64,000 nt of DNA. It comes from Nemania diffusa. Its lineage: Eukaryota > Ascomycota > Sordariomycetes > Xylariales > Xylariaceae. The translations under genes and the position numbers were made by a program. The stretch's first letter is position 1, and every line of letters starts with the position of its first letter. Positions 23,057 through 37,500 of the stretch are shown here, piece by piece. The notes under the pieces are model-generated. The model was not told the origin of the DNA and ran no database searches. It saw only the letters and a program-made list of their open reading frames with translations. The DNA lies in contig JBBPUQ010000010.1 of NCBI GenBank assembly GCA_038501195.1, positions 3,871,344 through 3,935,343 on the forward strand, read 5' to 3'.

Positions 23057-23442
23057 CAATATAAGTAAGTTTAATAAAGCGAGCTTAAAAAGTCGGGTTA
23101 TAAAATCTATTTAAGTAAATTTATTTAATAAAAACGCTTAAAAAACAGCTTTTATAAAAGTTTTTCCACTGCTTACAACATTATTTGTTAAAATTACTAC
23201 TTATTGCAAATACTTATTATTATAAGCAAGTAAAAACAATTATAAAATTGAAGCTTAGGTATAAAGTACTATATCCGATTTTAGTGTTTACTAAAAATAT
23301 ATATATATATATAAAGCTTAAAAATTAAAAAGCTAAAGTAACTAGAATATTTAGCAAGCTTTATTTTAATATATCTTTTAAAATCGTTTTAGTTATACCA
23401 GTTCAATTTTATTTACTAAGCTCGATTATATTTTTATATATA
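23057..23442 (+). repeat. R1 repeat, right copy (386 bp), nested in R2
   Basis: Direct copy of 10,455-10,841, with more G and C kept. It interrupts an R2 copy: R2-like terminal sequence (AACAAAACTTATATATAT) lies just before it, and the remainder of R2 resumes just after it. This indicates that R1 inserted into R2 and is itself mobile. A target duplication cannot be delimited inside the TA repeats. Confidence 0.7.
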
Positions 23443-23720
23443 ATATATTAAATATATATAACTAAAACTTAAACTAAAACTTTTATTAAATAACTAAATA
23501 AATAAAAAATACAAAGATTTATTAAAATTTATAAAAGTTATAAGTTTTATATATATATATATATAAATAATTTATATATAATTTTTTTAGTTATATTTTC
23601 TTTTATAAAAAATATATATAAATTAATATAAAACTTTAAAATTTAAAAACAAACTTTAAACTTTATAAATTATTTTAAATCTTTTTATATATATATATAT
23701 AAAGTTTTATTAATATTAAT
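23443..23720 (-). repeat. R2 repeat, copy C (inverted, interrupted by R1)
   Basis: Reverse-complement match to 6,351-6,652: ATATATAACTAAAACTTAAA through the TA-rich middle to AAAGTTTTATTAATATTAAT. The outer ~30 bp of this copy lie at 23,022-23,056 on the other side of the R1 insertion. Confidence 0.6.
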
Positions 23721-24540
23721 TAATAATTATTAAATATAATTATAAATTAATAAAATAAAAAAACGAAATTAATGCTATTTATTAAAAGTAGCTTTTATAT
23801 TTAATTTTTAAACTTTTTATATAATAAAAAAAAAAATAATAATTTTTATTATAAAAATAAAAAATATATTAACTTTAATTATTATATAAACAAAAACTTA
23901 ATATATTATAATAATAAAACGTTATATAATATATTAATTTTATTTTTATATAATTAAATAATTAAATAGTAAATAAAATTATAAATAATTAAAAATTAAA
24001 AGTAATTATTTTATATAATTAATTAAAATAAATTTTAATAATTAAACTATATATAAATTTTTTTATATTAATTGTTTATTTAAAATAAAACTATTTATTA
24101 TATTTAAATAAAAAAGAAATATTTAATTTTAAAAATTATTTTTAAATAAAAAATTTACAAAATTAATTACTTTATATAAAAAAAAAAAGAAATATATATA
24201 TATTATATAAACAATTTTAGTTTTAATATTTATATTAATAAATATATTAAAACTTTTAATTATATATATAAATTATTTAATATTATAACTAGTTATATTA
24301 AAACTAACAATATTAATATATATTATAATATTTAATATAAATAATTAAATATTTTTTTTTTTATATAAATAAAAACTTAAAAACTTATATTTATTTTTAA
24401 AATTTTTATTATATATTTTATATTTCTTTTTATATATAAAAATTAATTATATAAACTTTTTTTTATTTAAATTATTTACAATAATTTAATTAAAATAATT
24501 TAATTTATTATATTTATTAAAATATAGCAATTTTGTTAAA
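23721..24540. other. AT-rich spacer between inverted R2 copies
   Basis: The first ~80 bp continue the match to the DNA just outside R2 copy B (reverse complement of about 6,240-6,350), so the repeated unit extends beyond the 300-bp core. The rest is AT-rich without open frames. Together with copies C and D it may be a deleted minus-strand relative of the 0.8-6.65 kb element. Confidence 0.4.
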
Positions 24541-24695
24541 TTAATAATTTAATAAAACTTATATATATATATTAAATATATATAACTAAAACTTAAATTA
24601 AAACTTTTATTAAATAATTAAATAAATAAAAAATATAAAAACTTATTAAAATTTATAAAATTTATAAGTTTTATATATATATATATATAAATAAC
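24541..24695 (-). repeat. R2 repeat, copy D (partial, inverted)
   Basis: About 155 bp matching the first half of R2 in reverse complement (TTTAATAAAACTTATATATA to TTTATAAGTTTTATATATAT). It breaks off at about 24,695, where a different, less mutated sequence begins, so it is truncated by a later insertion or a deletion. Confidence 0.6.
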
Positions 24696-27600
24696 TAGTA
24701 AATATTTTTGTGTTTTTATTTTTATATCTCTGGATCTAATTTTGATGTTTTTATTTTTACGTTTTTAGATTTGTTTTATGTTTTATTTTGCAGGCTTGGA
24801 TTAGCTGTACTGTTTTTGCTTCTGTTTTTTTGGACCTGCATTAGTTCTTTTGTTAATTAATTGCTTTGTTTGTTATAGCTGAAGTTTTTTGCTAAGCTTT
24901 TGTTTTTAAACTTGTTCAAAATTGTTTTTTAGCTAACGCTGCTATTTCAAACTTTTAGTTGTTATATTAAGCAGTTTTTTTTAAATTTAGCTTAAATTGT
25001 TTTAAACTAGATTTTTTGTTTTTATAAATGTTAAGCTTTTTTTTTTAAATTTATTTATAATTAAAATTTATATTAAGCTATTTTTTTAAAACTTATATTA
25101 TTTTAGTTTAGTTTTTTTTTATTACTTGTTATATTATATCTTTTTTTTAAAACTTATTAATTAAATTTATTAATTTATAAAATATAAAAAAGTTTTTTTA
25201 TAGTTGTATTAGTTGTGATTTATTATATAATAGCTAATATAATTAAGTTTATATTTTAATTTAATTGTAAAAACTACAAAATATAAAATCTATATATTAA
25301 ATATAATAAATAATATATTTTAGCTATTTTAGTTAATATATTATATAGCTAGTAAATAAGTTTATTTGCTAAAGTTTTTTTAAAGTTATTTTAAACATTT
25401 TAAATATTACGTTATTTATATTAAAAACAAGTGTATATTAGTTAATTATATAATATTTACTTAAAATATTAAAGCTTGCTTTTTAATTTTATTAAAAAAG
25501 CTATAAAATATAAAATTTGCATACTATAAACATTTAATTATAAGTTATAGCTATTTTAATTAATATATTAAATAATTAGCTAGTTTATTTGCTAAAGTTT
25601 TTTTAAGATTTTTTAAAATATTTTAAATATTAAACAATTGTATTTAAAGCAAATATATATTAATAAACTATATAATTTTTACTTAATTATTTATATAAAT
25701 ATAAAATAAATAAATTATATTATAATTATATTAAAGCTATAAATTTATATTATTATTTTTTTATTTTAATTTTTAAAATTTAGTGTTTTATTAAATTATA
25801 GCATTTAAATATATTATACAATATTATATATATAGTTTTTTAATATATTAATTTTTTATTTAGATTTGTTTAAAATTAATTTAGCTTAAGTTATATTTTA
25901 AAAATTATTTATTATTTAAAATTTATATTAAACTTTTTTTTTTAAACTTGTTTTAATTTAGTTTAGTTTTTTTTTATTTTAGTTTATATTAAATTACTTT
26001 TTTAATAATGTTTAATGCAGCAATAAAATATAAATATATTAATTTAGTAGTTATATTAAATAATATTTAGTTATAAAATATTTTATATTAATTAGTTATT
26101 TATATATATTATATATATATAAACTTAAATTATATTTTAATAATTATTTTATTGTTTCAATTAAATAAAATAACTTTTATAGTATAAACAAGTTTTTTAT
26201 ATTTGTATAAAAAGCAAATATATATTTATTAATTATATAATATTTATAATTTTTAAGCTTATATATTGATTTAATTATAAAAGCTACAAAATATAAAATT
26301 TATATATTAAATATATTTAATAGCAAGTTTTAGCTATTTTAGTTAATATATTAAATATATTAATAATTAATAGTTATATTTACTAAAGTTTTTTCAAAGT
26401 TGTTTTAAATATTAAAAATATTAAATATTGTTTTAAAAGTTTTAAAAATATTACAAACTTTGTTATTTAATATTAATATTTTAAAAAAAACTTTTAATAA
26501 TTAATTACAAAAATAAATATATACTATATTTTATAATATTTAAAAAATAACAATAATATATTAAAAGCTAACTGTTATATTATGCAAAATTTATAAAGCT
26601 TGCTGCTATAAATTTATATATTTAAATAAAAAGTAAGCTATTACTGCTAAAAATATAACTTTAACTAATAATTTCAATAAAATTAAATTTAATATTAAAT
26701 TTATATATTATATTTTTTAAATTATATTTGTTAAAAAAAGCAAAAGTGTTAATAATAAAACTATTTATTTTATTAGCTTTTTTTTATATTATATTAATAA
26801 TAAAAATAACGACTTATTAAATAAAACAAATATTAATATTAGTATTATATTTAAAACTTTTAATAGTTGTTTTATTATTTAAGTTATAAAAACTGTTTTA
26901 TTTTTATTTATTTTTAAAAATAAATTTATTTAATATAAATTAATTTAGTTAATTTTTTATATTATTAATTCTTTAGATGTTATTAATAATAAACTATTTT
27001 AAAAGTTGTACTAAAACTTATTAAAAAAAATACGCAATAAAAAAGCTATAGTATAATATTAAGCTGTTTTAAGTTTAAAAAAACTAGTTAATAACTAAAT
27101 AAAAAGTATAAAGAATTTTAATAATAGTAATAATACTATTAAAACTAGTTTATTTAAAAAGTTTTTAAAAGTTTTATAAAATGATTTAACTATTAAAATC
27201 TAACGTTTTTTTTTTGTTAATTTGTTTATTTTATTTAATATATTATTTTATTTTTTTAAAAAAGCAAAAAACTAAAATACTGCAACTTGTTATATTATTT
27301 ATTTTTATTTGTTATTTATATTTAGCAATTTTTATTATTTATTTTTTTTTATAAAAAAAAAGCTTTTATAATAAAAGCTTAAAAATAAAAACAAAAATAT
27401 ATGTAAAACTGCTAAAAAATTATTTTAGAATTAATAGATTAAAAATTGTACAAATATAAATCAAACTAAAAAAAATAAAATATTTATTAAATTAGTAGTT
27501 TTAATTTTAAATAGCTTTTTTAAGCTTTTAAAATATATTAATGTTATAAATTTAAATATAAAAAATAGTATAGCTTTAAAAGCAATAAAAAAGTTTTAAA

Positions 27601-30600
27601 AAAAACATTTAAATTATAAAACTGCTATAAAATTTAACAACAAATTTTAAAAAATACTAAGTACTAAGTTTGTTTTTATAACTTATAGTTTTAATAAATT
27701 CTATTAAATTAAAAAAAATAAAAAATATAAAACTTTAATCGAAAAAAAGTTTTTTAAAATTATAAAAATCCTTTATTTTTTTAAATAGTATTATAATGTT
27801 TTAATTAAAACTATTTAACAAATTAATAATTAAAACATAAAAAAAAACAAAAAAAAAAATATAATTGAACAAAAGTTTATTGTTAAATAATTATTTTATA
27901 TTGTTTTAATTTTAAACTATTTAAATAAAATTAATAAATAGAAAATATTTATATTATTATAACAAACATTATTTATTTTTAAGTTATTAAATTAAATAAT
28001 TAAACTTATTATTAACATGTTATAAAATATTTACGCTTTTAATGTTACAAAAAAAAAAAAGTTTTATAATATAGTTTTTAAAACTATTGCTAATGTTTAC
28101 AATATAATTGTTAATAAAAGCGCTATTAGCAATAATAACAGTAACAAAAGTTTTTATTTAATTTGTTTAAAAATTAATAGTACTAATATTTTTACTAAAA
28201 AAAAAGCAGCTAAAAATAAAAAAATAAACAAAAAAAAAAGCAAAAAAAAGCTATTAAAAAAATTATAATTAATATAAAATATTTATATATTATACAATAT
28301 ATATTTTTTAACATAGAAAAAAATCTGCAATAAAACAACTACTTTATATTAATATTTAATAATTTTGTAGTTTTAACTATTTAAAATTATAAAACTTCTG
28401 TTTAAAAATATAGCTTAATTTGTTTAAAACTTTATATTTTTTTCAATAAATCGTTTGTTAAAAAAAACCTAACTTTTTTTATATATTTTTTTAATAAAAG
28501 CTATATAGTTTTTTAAATTATAACTTTTTAAATTTTAACTAATATTTTAAATATATATAGTGCTTAATTATTATTTATAAATTTAATATTTTTAAAAGTT
28601 TATATAAAAGTATTACAATTTAAATCTTAATATTTTAAAGTTTAAAAAACTACTATAATAACTATTTTTAAACTTTTATTAAATTATATAGTTATAAACT
28701 ATAAAACTTTTAATAAATTATTAAAAATATTTATTGTTATTTATTTTAACTTTTTAATAATTAAAAACTAAAATATTTATTAAATTTTGAATTATTTTTT
28801 ATTTATATTTTATTATTTATAAGTTAAAAATTAAAATTTTTTATACTTAATAATTTTTAATACTTTATATACTTTTTATAATATTTGCAAAAGTATTAAT
28901 AATAATGAAATAAACATTGATAATAAAATAGCTAGTTTAATTATTATTAAAATATATTTTATTAATTAAACAAATTTATAAAAATGTTATATATTTAGTA
29001 TTTTTATAAACTTAAATTAAAAAAATATAAATAAAAATATATATTTAAATTTTGTAATAAATATTTTAAAAAAATTTAATAGCAGCTTTAATAATATATA
29101 TATTTAAACAATTTTTTTTTTATTTTATTTTATTTTATTTATTTTTTTTTAAAAACAAAAAAAACTAGTATAAAAAACAAAACTAATAAATATATAAAAA
29201 AAAAAAAACAGATTGTTGTATTTTTATTAAAAAAACTATATATTTTTTTTGTTTTAATTAAAAAAAATCTTTGTATTTTTTATAAAAATATTTTTATAAA
29301 TATTAATAACAACTTATTTTTTAATATAACAAGCTATAATATATTATATAAAATTTATATTAGTTTTAATAAAATTGTTAATATATTTATTAAAAAAAAC
29401 AAAATGTTAAAATATAATTATATTGTTTTAGTTATATATAATATTATTACTATTGCTATTATTATAATTAATAAAACAATTATTAATAATAATAAAAATA
29501 ATGCTACAATTATATTTAAGCAATATAAAAAAAAGTATAAAAGTATTAAAAAATATTAAAAAAAAAAAAAGTATTAAAATAAAAGTGAAAAAAATAGCAA
29601 TATAATATTTTTATATTAATATTTTTGCATTTATAAATATATATAATACTTTATTTTTTAGTTTTAAATTTATTATATTATTTTTGTATTTTTAAACTTT
29701 ATATTAATTTTTTAATTAATTATATTTTTTACTATAGTTTATTTTTTTATTTTATTTAAGTTTTATTTTTTTTATTTTATTAATTTATTACTTTTTTTTT
29801 TATATTTTATTTTTTAACTACTACTTTTTTTTTTAATTAATTATATTAAGCTTTTTTTTTTTAATTTAGTTTAAATTATTTTAATTTAATTTATATTTTA
29901 AAACTTGTTTATTATTTTGTTTAATTAAATTAAAAAAAATTATATTTGCTTTATTAACTTTATTATATTATATTTTAACAGTTTTTTTATTATTTATATT
30001 TTTATAACAATTTAATATATTTAAAAGCTTTTTAATTATTAATAGTAAGTTTATTTAATATATTATAGCTATATTTTATATTGTTATAACAATATTGTTT
30101 GTTGTTTTTATTTAGTTTTTAAATATGTTTGTTTAAATATTTAGTAGTTATTAGCTTTAAAATAAAAACTGTATATATAAACTAATATATTTTATAAATA
30201 TTTAAATATTTAATATTATATATAATTTAATAAAATATAAATTATATCAAAACTATTAAAATAATATAACGCTATAAAAAATAAATTGATTAAGTTATTA
30301 AAGTTTAATTAATTTTTGTTTTATTTAAATTTTTTAATTAAAAATAGTATTTTTATTATATAAATATATATTTAGTAGCTATTTTTTAAAAGATTTTTTA
30401 TATTTAAAATATACTATTGTTTAGTTACAATTTTTGCTATTATGTTTTTATATCTATAAAAGTAGCTAAAATAGCTATAACTTTTTTTTTAAAATATATA
30501 ATATATATAAATAAATATTGCACAATTTATTTTAATATATAAACTAATATTTATATAGTTTATATGTTAAAATAATTAGTTGTTAATATATATTATGCTT

Positions 30601-30676
30601 ATTTAACAGTTTAAAACTTTTTTTAAACTAGTTTATATAAAAATATTTTATTTAGTTTTATTATTGCTTTGTTTAC

Positions 30677-30707
<31 letters not shown>

Positions 30708-33700
30708 ACTTGATTTTTTTATATTGTTTTTGTTAGCTTAATAATGCTTAAAATATAAGCTAATTATAAAACACTACAATTTCGCTTTTTAAGTTTTTAA
30801 AGTATTTTTACTTTTTTTTTTAAAATTATAAGTATATAAAAAACCTTTTTATTACTTTTTAATACTTTTGTTTTTTTTAAATACTAATTACAATTGCTGC
30901 TTTTTTTTATTATAACTTGTTTTATTTTAATATAAATATACTAGTACTTTTTTTTTTGTTGTTTTGTTATTAATTATTTAGTTACTGCTTTTTTTTATAA
31001 AATATATTAATAACAACATATTATATTAGCTAATTTTAAATTTATTTATTTACTTAAGTAAACTTATAGTAATATTTGCAGCTTTATTTTAATAATATAC
31101 TACTTTTTTTTTTTATATATTTATTTATTAATTAATATAATTTGCAAATTTAAATTATTTTTAGCTATATATAAAATTAACTTATTTATTTAAATATTAT
31201 ATTAGTATTATTATTTACTTTAAAAAATTATATACTCAATATATGCTACAGCTATAAATACTTAAAGCAAATGTTGCATATATTTATATATTTATTTTTT
31301 ATTCAACTTTATATTTCTTTTGTTAAATATTATATTATTTTTACTTTGTACTAACATTGTTTAAAATATTACATTTTTTTAATATACTAGTTATAAAATG
31401 CTTTACAATTTTATATATATTAATTAAAATTATTGTTTAATATTTTTATAGTTTTATATTATATTTTTTTTTTTATAAATTATAAGCAGTTATATTGTTT
31501 AGTTTTATATACTAAACTTTTTAATATATTAAATGTATTAATGTTTAACTTAAACTAATAGCTAGTATTTTGTAAACTTTTACAGATTTTTTGCTACTTA
31601 ATAAAATACTAAATACTTTTTAAAGTAGCTAACTTAAACTATATAGTTTATTTTTTTAACTTTATATGCTTTTTTATATTAGTTAAACTTAGTTTATTAT
31701 TACTTTTTATTTTATTGCAAACTTGTATATGTTATATTTTTACAAAAAACTTTACTGTTGCAAATAAGCTAAAAAACTACTTTTTGAGCTTTTTTAACTA
31801 GTATTAATTTAAGTTCCGATTTAATTATATTAGAAGTTTTAATTTATAACTAATAAACTTTTAGTTTAAATTTAAAAAAAAAAGTTAAAAAAACTATTAA
31901 AAACTTTTTATAGCTTTTTTATTTCAAGTTTAATACTAAATACTAAACTAAAAATAATTTAGCTAATATCGAAACATTATTTAAAAAATTACTTATTATT
32001 TTTATACTTTATAAACTATTTTTTATAAAAGTTTATTTTTAGTATTAACTTAGTTTTTATAAAACAATAAATAAACTTGTTAATACTTAGTTTTAGCAAC
32101 TGTAAAAGCTATTAAACTATTAACAAATAAATAAATCTAAACTAACTAGCAAAAAAAATTAAAATCTTTTTTATAGCATGTTTAGTTTTACTTTTTATTT
32201 TTAGTACACTTTTATAATACTAAAATTATTTAGAATTAACTTTACTTTTAAAATTAAACTAGGTATAAAGTTACTAAACAACAAACTAAAAACAGAGCTA
32301 AAACTAGTAGTTTTTTTTAGTATAAAAGTTATATTTTACTTTAGTTTTTTTTTAAACTAGTTTAAAATTTCTGTTAAATATATACTTTTTTATATTTTTA
32401 ATTTGTTTTTTATAAAAATCTGCTATATTGTAATATTTATATATTTACTTTTATATAACTAATAAACTTTTTTTATATATAACTACTATTTAAAATTTAC
32501 AATTATATAAAACTTAAGTGTTAAAACAGTTTAAATTTAGTTTTGCTTTATTAAACTAAACTTTTTATATAAACTAGCTATATTAAAACTATTAATTAAT
32601 ATTAGTTAACGATATAATTAAATACTTTAGTAAACTTAACAATAAATATATAAATATTATGTTTTTAAATCAGTATACGCTTTTTTTTTTAAAAAGAGCT
32701 TTATTAACTATTTACAATCAAAGTTATATATTGAAATTAAAACAGATCGTAAAAAAAAAAACGCGATTATTTACAACTAAATAAAATAAACTAATATTTA
32801 TATTAATATTGTTTAATAAAATAATAATTTTTAAAAAAAAAATAAAGCTAAAAAAAATAATAAAACTAAAAAAAAAAATAAAGCTAAAAAAAATAAATTA
32901 GCTAAAAAAAATAATAAAGCTAAAAAAAATAATAAAACTAAAAAAAATAATAAGTTTAAAAAAAATAATAAATATAAAAAAGCTAATAAATATAAAAAAA
33001 CTAATAAATGTAAAAAAAATATTAATTTTAATTAAAAATTTACTTTTTTTTATTAGTTTGTTTATTTATTGCTAGTAAAATATACTATTATAGTATAAAT
33101 AATAAATACTTTTTTATATATATATTTTGTTAGTTTGGTTTTTTATATTTTAAAATAACAAATATAGTTTATTTACAAACTAAAATAATAAAATAAATTA
33201 ACTAGATCTTTTTTTAGTACTAGCATAAAATTATTTAAATATATATTAAAACTTATAAATTTTTATATTTTTGTATTAATATTTAACAAAAGTTCTTTTT
33301 AATATATTTTTAATTTATATATAGTAACTAAATATATTATAAATTATTTAACTAGTTATAAAATTGTAGCTATAATATTAGTTATACTATTAGATTTTTT
33401 ATTTAGTAGTTTTTTAAACTTGCTTATTAATTATTTGTTTTTTTTAGAAATAAAAACATGTTTATTTAAGTATTAAAACAAAATATGTAATATATATATA
33501 ATACAATCTAAAAAACTGTTTATAGCTATTTCGATTATTTTTAAAAATATAAAACAGTAAAACTAGTAATTTAAAAAAACAATCAAACAATATTAATGTA
33601 AAAAAACTACTGTAAATTATACACAGCAATTTAATTAATTAATACTAAAAGCATAAAATACTACAGATTGTTTATATTTGTATTTTATAATAAAAAATTA

Positions 33701-33900
33701 TTTTTTTGCTAGCTAATAAATAAAAAATAAAAATTTAAAGCTATAATAACTAAATTAACAAAACTTTTTATAACTATATTTTTTTTACTGTTTTATTATA
33801 TTAAAATATTTTGTTATATTATAATAATTTTTTAGCAAAGTTATAAAATTTAACTTTAAAAAGTTTAAATAAACTTATTTATATATAATATTTTTTAAAC
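24696..33900. pseudogene. RIP-mutated transposon block
   Basis: About 9.2 kb of AT-rich DNA in which G and C persist mostly in AGCT/GCT/ACT/TGT words. The first ~300 bp (24,700-25,000) keep the most GC. Scattered Lys-rich frame remnants end in stops, for example 28,190-28,268, which on the plus strand reads as Lys/Ala/Asn-rich then TAA. These resemble the basic C-termini seen in many transposases, but no catalytic motif can be read. No live gene is present. Confidence 0.5.
32820..33020 (+). repeat. Degenerate 15-18-bp tandem repeat (GCTAAAAAAAATAATAAA type)
   Basis: About a dozen imperfect units of GCTAAAAAAAATAATAAA with C/T exchanges (GCTAAA versus ACTAAA or GTTTAA). Read on the plus strand the units encode Lys/Ala/Asn-rich peptides with stops, as expected of a mutated Lys-rich coding repeat. 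Confidence 0.6.
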
Positions 33901-34152
33901 TATACTTAGTTAACATTATTAAATATTTTTTAAGTTTATTAAATTAACATTATAAATTTAATAATATAATATTATATTTTAAAATTTATAATTTATAATT
34001 TAAATATATAATATATAAATTTTATTTTTTAATATATAAATTTTTTTAATAATATTATAATAATAAATTTAAATTTTTAATTTTTAATTTAAAATAAAAA
34101 TTATTATTAAAACTTTATTATATAATATTATTAAATAATAAATTTAATTATT

Positions 34153-34570
34153 AAATTATAAATTATAAATTATAAATTATAAATTATAAATTATAAATTA
34201 TAAATTATAAATTATAAATTATAAATTATAAATTATAAATTATAAATTATAAATTATAAATTATAAATTATAAATTATAAATTATAAATTATAAATTATA
34301 AATTATAAATTATAAATTATAAATTATAAATTATAAATTATAAATTATAAATTATAAATTATAAATTATAAATTATAAATTATAAATTATAAATTATAAA
34401 TTATAAATTATAAATTATAAATTATAAATTATAAATTATAAATTATAAATTATAAATTATAAATTATAAATTATAAATTATAAATTATAAATTATAAATT
34501 ATAAATTATAAATTATAAATTATAAATTATAAATTATAAATTATAAATTATAAATTATAAATTATAAATT
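34153..34570 (+). repeat. Perfect heptanucleotide satellite (AAATTAT)n, about 60 copies
   Basis: 418 bp of uninterrupted AAATTAT units. One substitution at 34,571 is followed by two more partial units. The array contains no G or C. Its perfection contrasts with the degenerate surroundings and implies recent expansion by slippage or unequal exchange. Confidence 0.95.
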
Positions 34571-34585
34571 TTAAATTATAAATTA

Positions 34586-37500
34586 ATAAATTTAATTTTA
34601 AAATTTTTATATAAAAAGTTTTTAATATAATAAATAACTTTATATAATAATATATATATATATTTATAAATTATTAATAATAAAATAATAATAAAAATAA
34701 AAAAAATATATATATTTTATTTATTTTATTATTTTTTTTAATATAACATTATAATATAAATTTATATATTTTATTATATTATTATATTTATTTTTTTAAT
34801 TTAAATATTTAAATTATATTTAAATTATTTTTATAAAAAAATATATTAATTTATATATTATAACTTTAGTTTTTTTTTTTTTTTTTTTAAAATTTTATAA
34901 AATGTAATTTTTTATAAATAAAACATATAATATAACTATATTAAAACAATATAAATAACATAACTATTTAAAAGTTAAATTATTTAAGTTATTAAAACTT
35001 ATTTTTTTTTTTTTTTATTTAAAATAGTTAGCTTATACTAGTATTAAAAATAGTTAGTACACTTTTTATATAATTTTTTTTAAAGGTTTGTTATACTTAA
35101 ATATATGTTTATATTATTTATTTACTATTTTTTTACCCTGCAAATTTTTAAAAGTGATTTTTATAACTATAGTTAGTTTTTTAAAATATACAATATATAT
35201 ATATTATATACTTTGTTTTAATATACTAATACTTTTTAATATTACTTATATAAATAATTAAGCAGTATATATTAAAACAAAGTATATAACATATATATAC
35301 TATATATATTAAAGAATTTATTACTGTTATATTAATTTTACTTAAAAATTTAAAGCTTAAAAAAACAGTAAATAAATAACGCAACTATATATTAAAAAGT
35401 AGCAGATTTTAAAAAAGCTATTTAAAAACATAACTATTTATATATATTACTAGTTTTAACTAACTATATTAAATAAAGTAAAAAAAAACTAAAACTTAAT
35501 AAGTTATTTATACTTTTTTAATATAAAAGTTTAGTACATTAATACTATTTGCTTGGTTTATTAAATTACTTGTTTTTGTTAATGTTTATAATTTATTTTT
35601 TAAAGTACATAATATATATATTGTACGCTTTGTTTTAGTATTAAAACTTTTTTTCTGCTATTAGTACATATTAATTAAATTACTTACTCGTACTTTTAAA
35701 TATTTTATATAAATATTTGTTATTAATATTAATTAATAAAAAAGCAGCTAATTAAATTTATACTTAAGTTTTAGCTTGTTAACAAAAACTAAATAATTAT
35801 ATAAGTTTCAATTTAACTAGAACTTTTTATTTATTAAACTGTTTTTTTATAATTTAAACATTTGTTTTTTAAATTTATTTATTTCTATATTTTTTTTAAT
35901 TTATTTATTAACTTTTGTTTATTGCTTTAAAATATCAAACTAATATTTTATTATTAAATATTTTAATATATTTATTTCTGTTTTAACTGTTTTTAATTTA
36001 ATATATTTTTATTTTAATTTAATAATATTAAAAATTTTAAATCTTAGTTAAATACTAAATTCTATTGTTTTTTTTTTTATTTTGTTAAATATAGTTACAC
36101 TTTTTTCTAAAAATATAAAGCTAATAAAATTACATTTATACAAAATAATCCTTTTTTTGTTTTTATTTTTTTTATTTAAGTTAAAGCTAAACTTATTAAG
36201 TTTTAGCTGTTTATTAAAATTTTAATTTTTTGCTTTGTTTTTACTTGTTTTATAAACAGTACTTGTTTTTACTTTTAAAAAGCTGCTTAGTTGTTTTTTT
36301 TGTTTGAAATTTACAATATAACTAAGTTTATATATAAAAATCTAAAAAAAACTAATAAAAAACATAAACTAGTTTAACTTATAACATGTTTTTTAAACTT
36401 TTTTTTATATTATATAATATATAGCTACAATAAATAAAAATAAAGTTACTAGTTTAAATAACTTTGCTACTTTTATATATATATTTTTAAAGCGCTTATA
36501 ATAGCTTTTTATAATAAAACCTATTATTTTCTAAAATTTATATTTGTTTTTTAAACGAAGTTTAACTAAAACAAAAATGTTTTAAACTTTAAATTTACTA
36601 TAAAGTTCGCATTAGTTTATAATTTGTTTTAATATTATATTATATTGCGCTTTAAAAACTTTAGCATTTTATAGCATTTTTTTTAATACTACAACTTAAA
36701 AAATATATTTATTAAAGCTTTTATTATAGTTTGATTTAAATTTAATTTTAATTATTACATTGTAAAATTGTTCAAATATTTTATATAAACAGTATAATCT
36801 GTTTATTTTTTTTATAAAATATAAAACGTTTTTAAAGCGTAAAACATTTGTTAGTTTTACAAATTAGCTAGTTTTGCAGTAATTTATAGCTTTTAAATAT
36901 AATTAAGCTAGTTTTAAATATTGCAAGCTTTTTAGTTTTTTTAGTAAATAATTTGTTTAAGCGAAATAAATATAAGCAATAGTACTAAAAATATTATTTT
37001 TTATATAATTAACAAAAAACAAAATGTAGTTTTTAAGTTTTATTTTTTGCTTAAGCTGCAGCAACTTTATTTATTTGTAAATTATAAATAAATAGTTTTG
37101 TTTTAATAAAATAAAACTTTAGTTTTAAATAATAAAAAAATTATTGCTATTTAAATTGCTGTTAGAATATATAAATAAAATATTGTAGTTACTATTTGCA
37201 AAAAATACTACAACATTTTGTAAATAGCAAAATATAAATATATTTATAGTTTCTATAACGTAAATATTTCTTAAATATAAAAATAGATTTTGACTTATTA
37301 TATACAGTTTTTCGATTATTATATAGCTACTTAACTTATTTATTAGCTTTTTAAGTTTTAGTACTTAAATAAAAATTTATAAAAGTTTATTATTTATAGC
37401 GCTAGCAGTTAAAAACTGTTAATATTTAATATTATATAGCTTATAATAACTATAAAATATAAAGGTTTTATTTATATAGCTAAAAATAAAAGCGCTTTTT

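Noticed and set aside
34153..34570. Centromeric satellite or CRISPR-like array
   Set aside because: A 7-bp perfect tandem repeat without spacers is a simple satellite, and the location is about 29 kb from the telomere.
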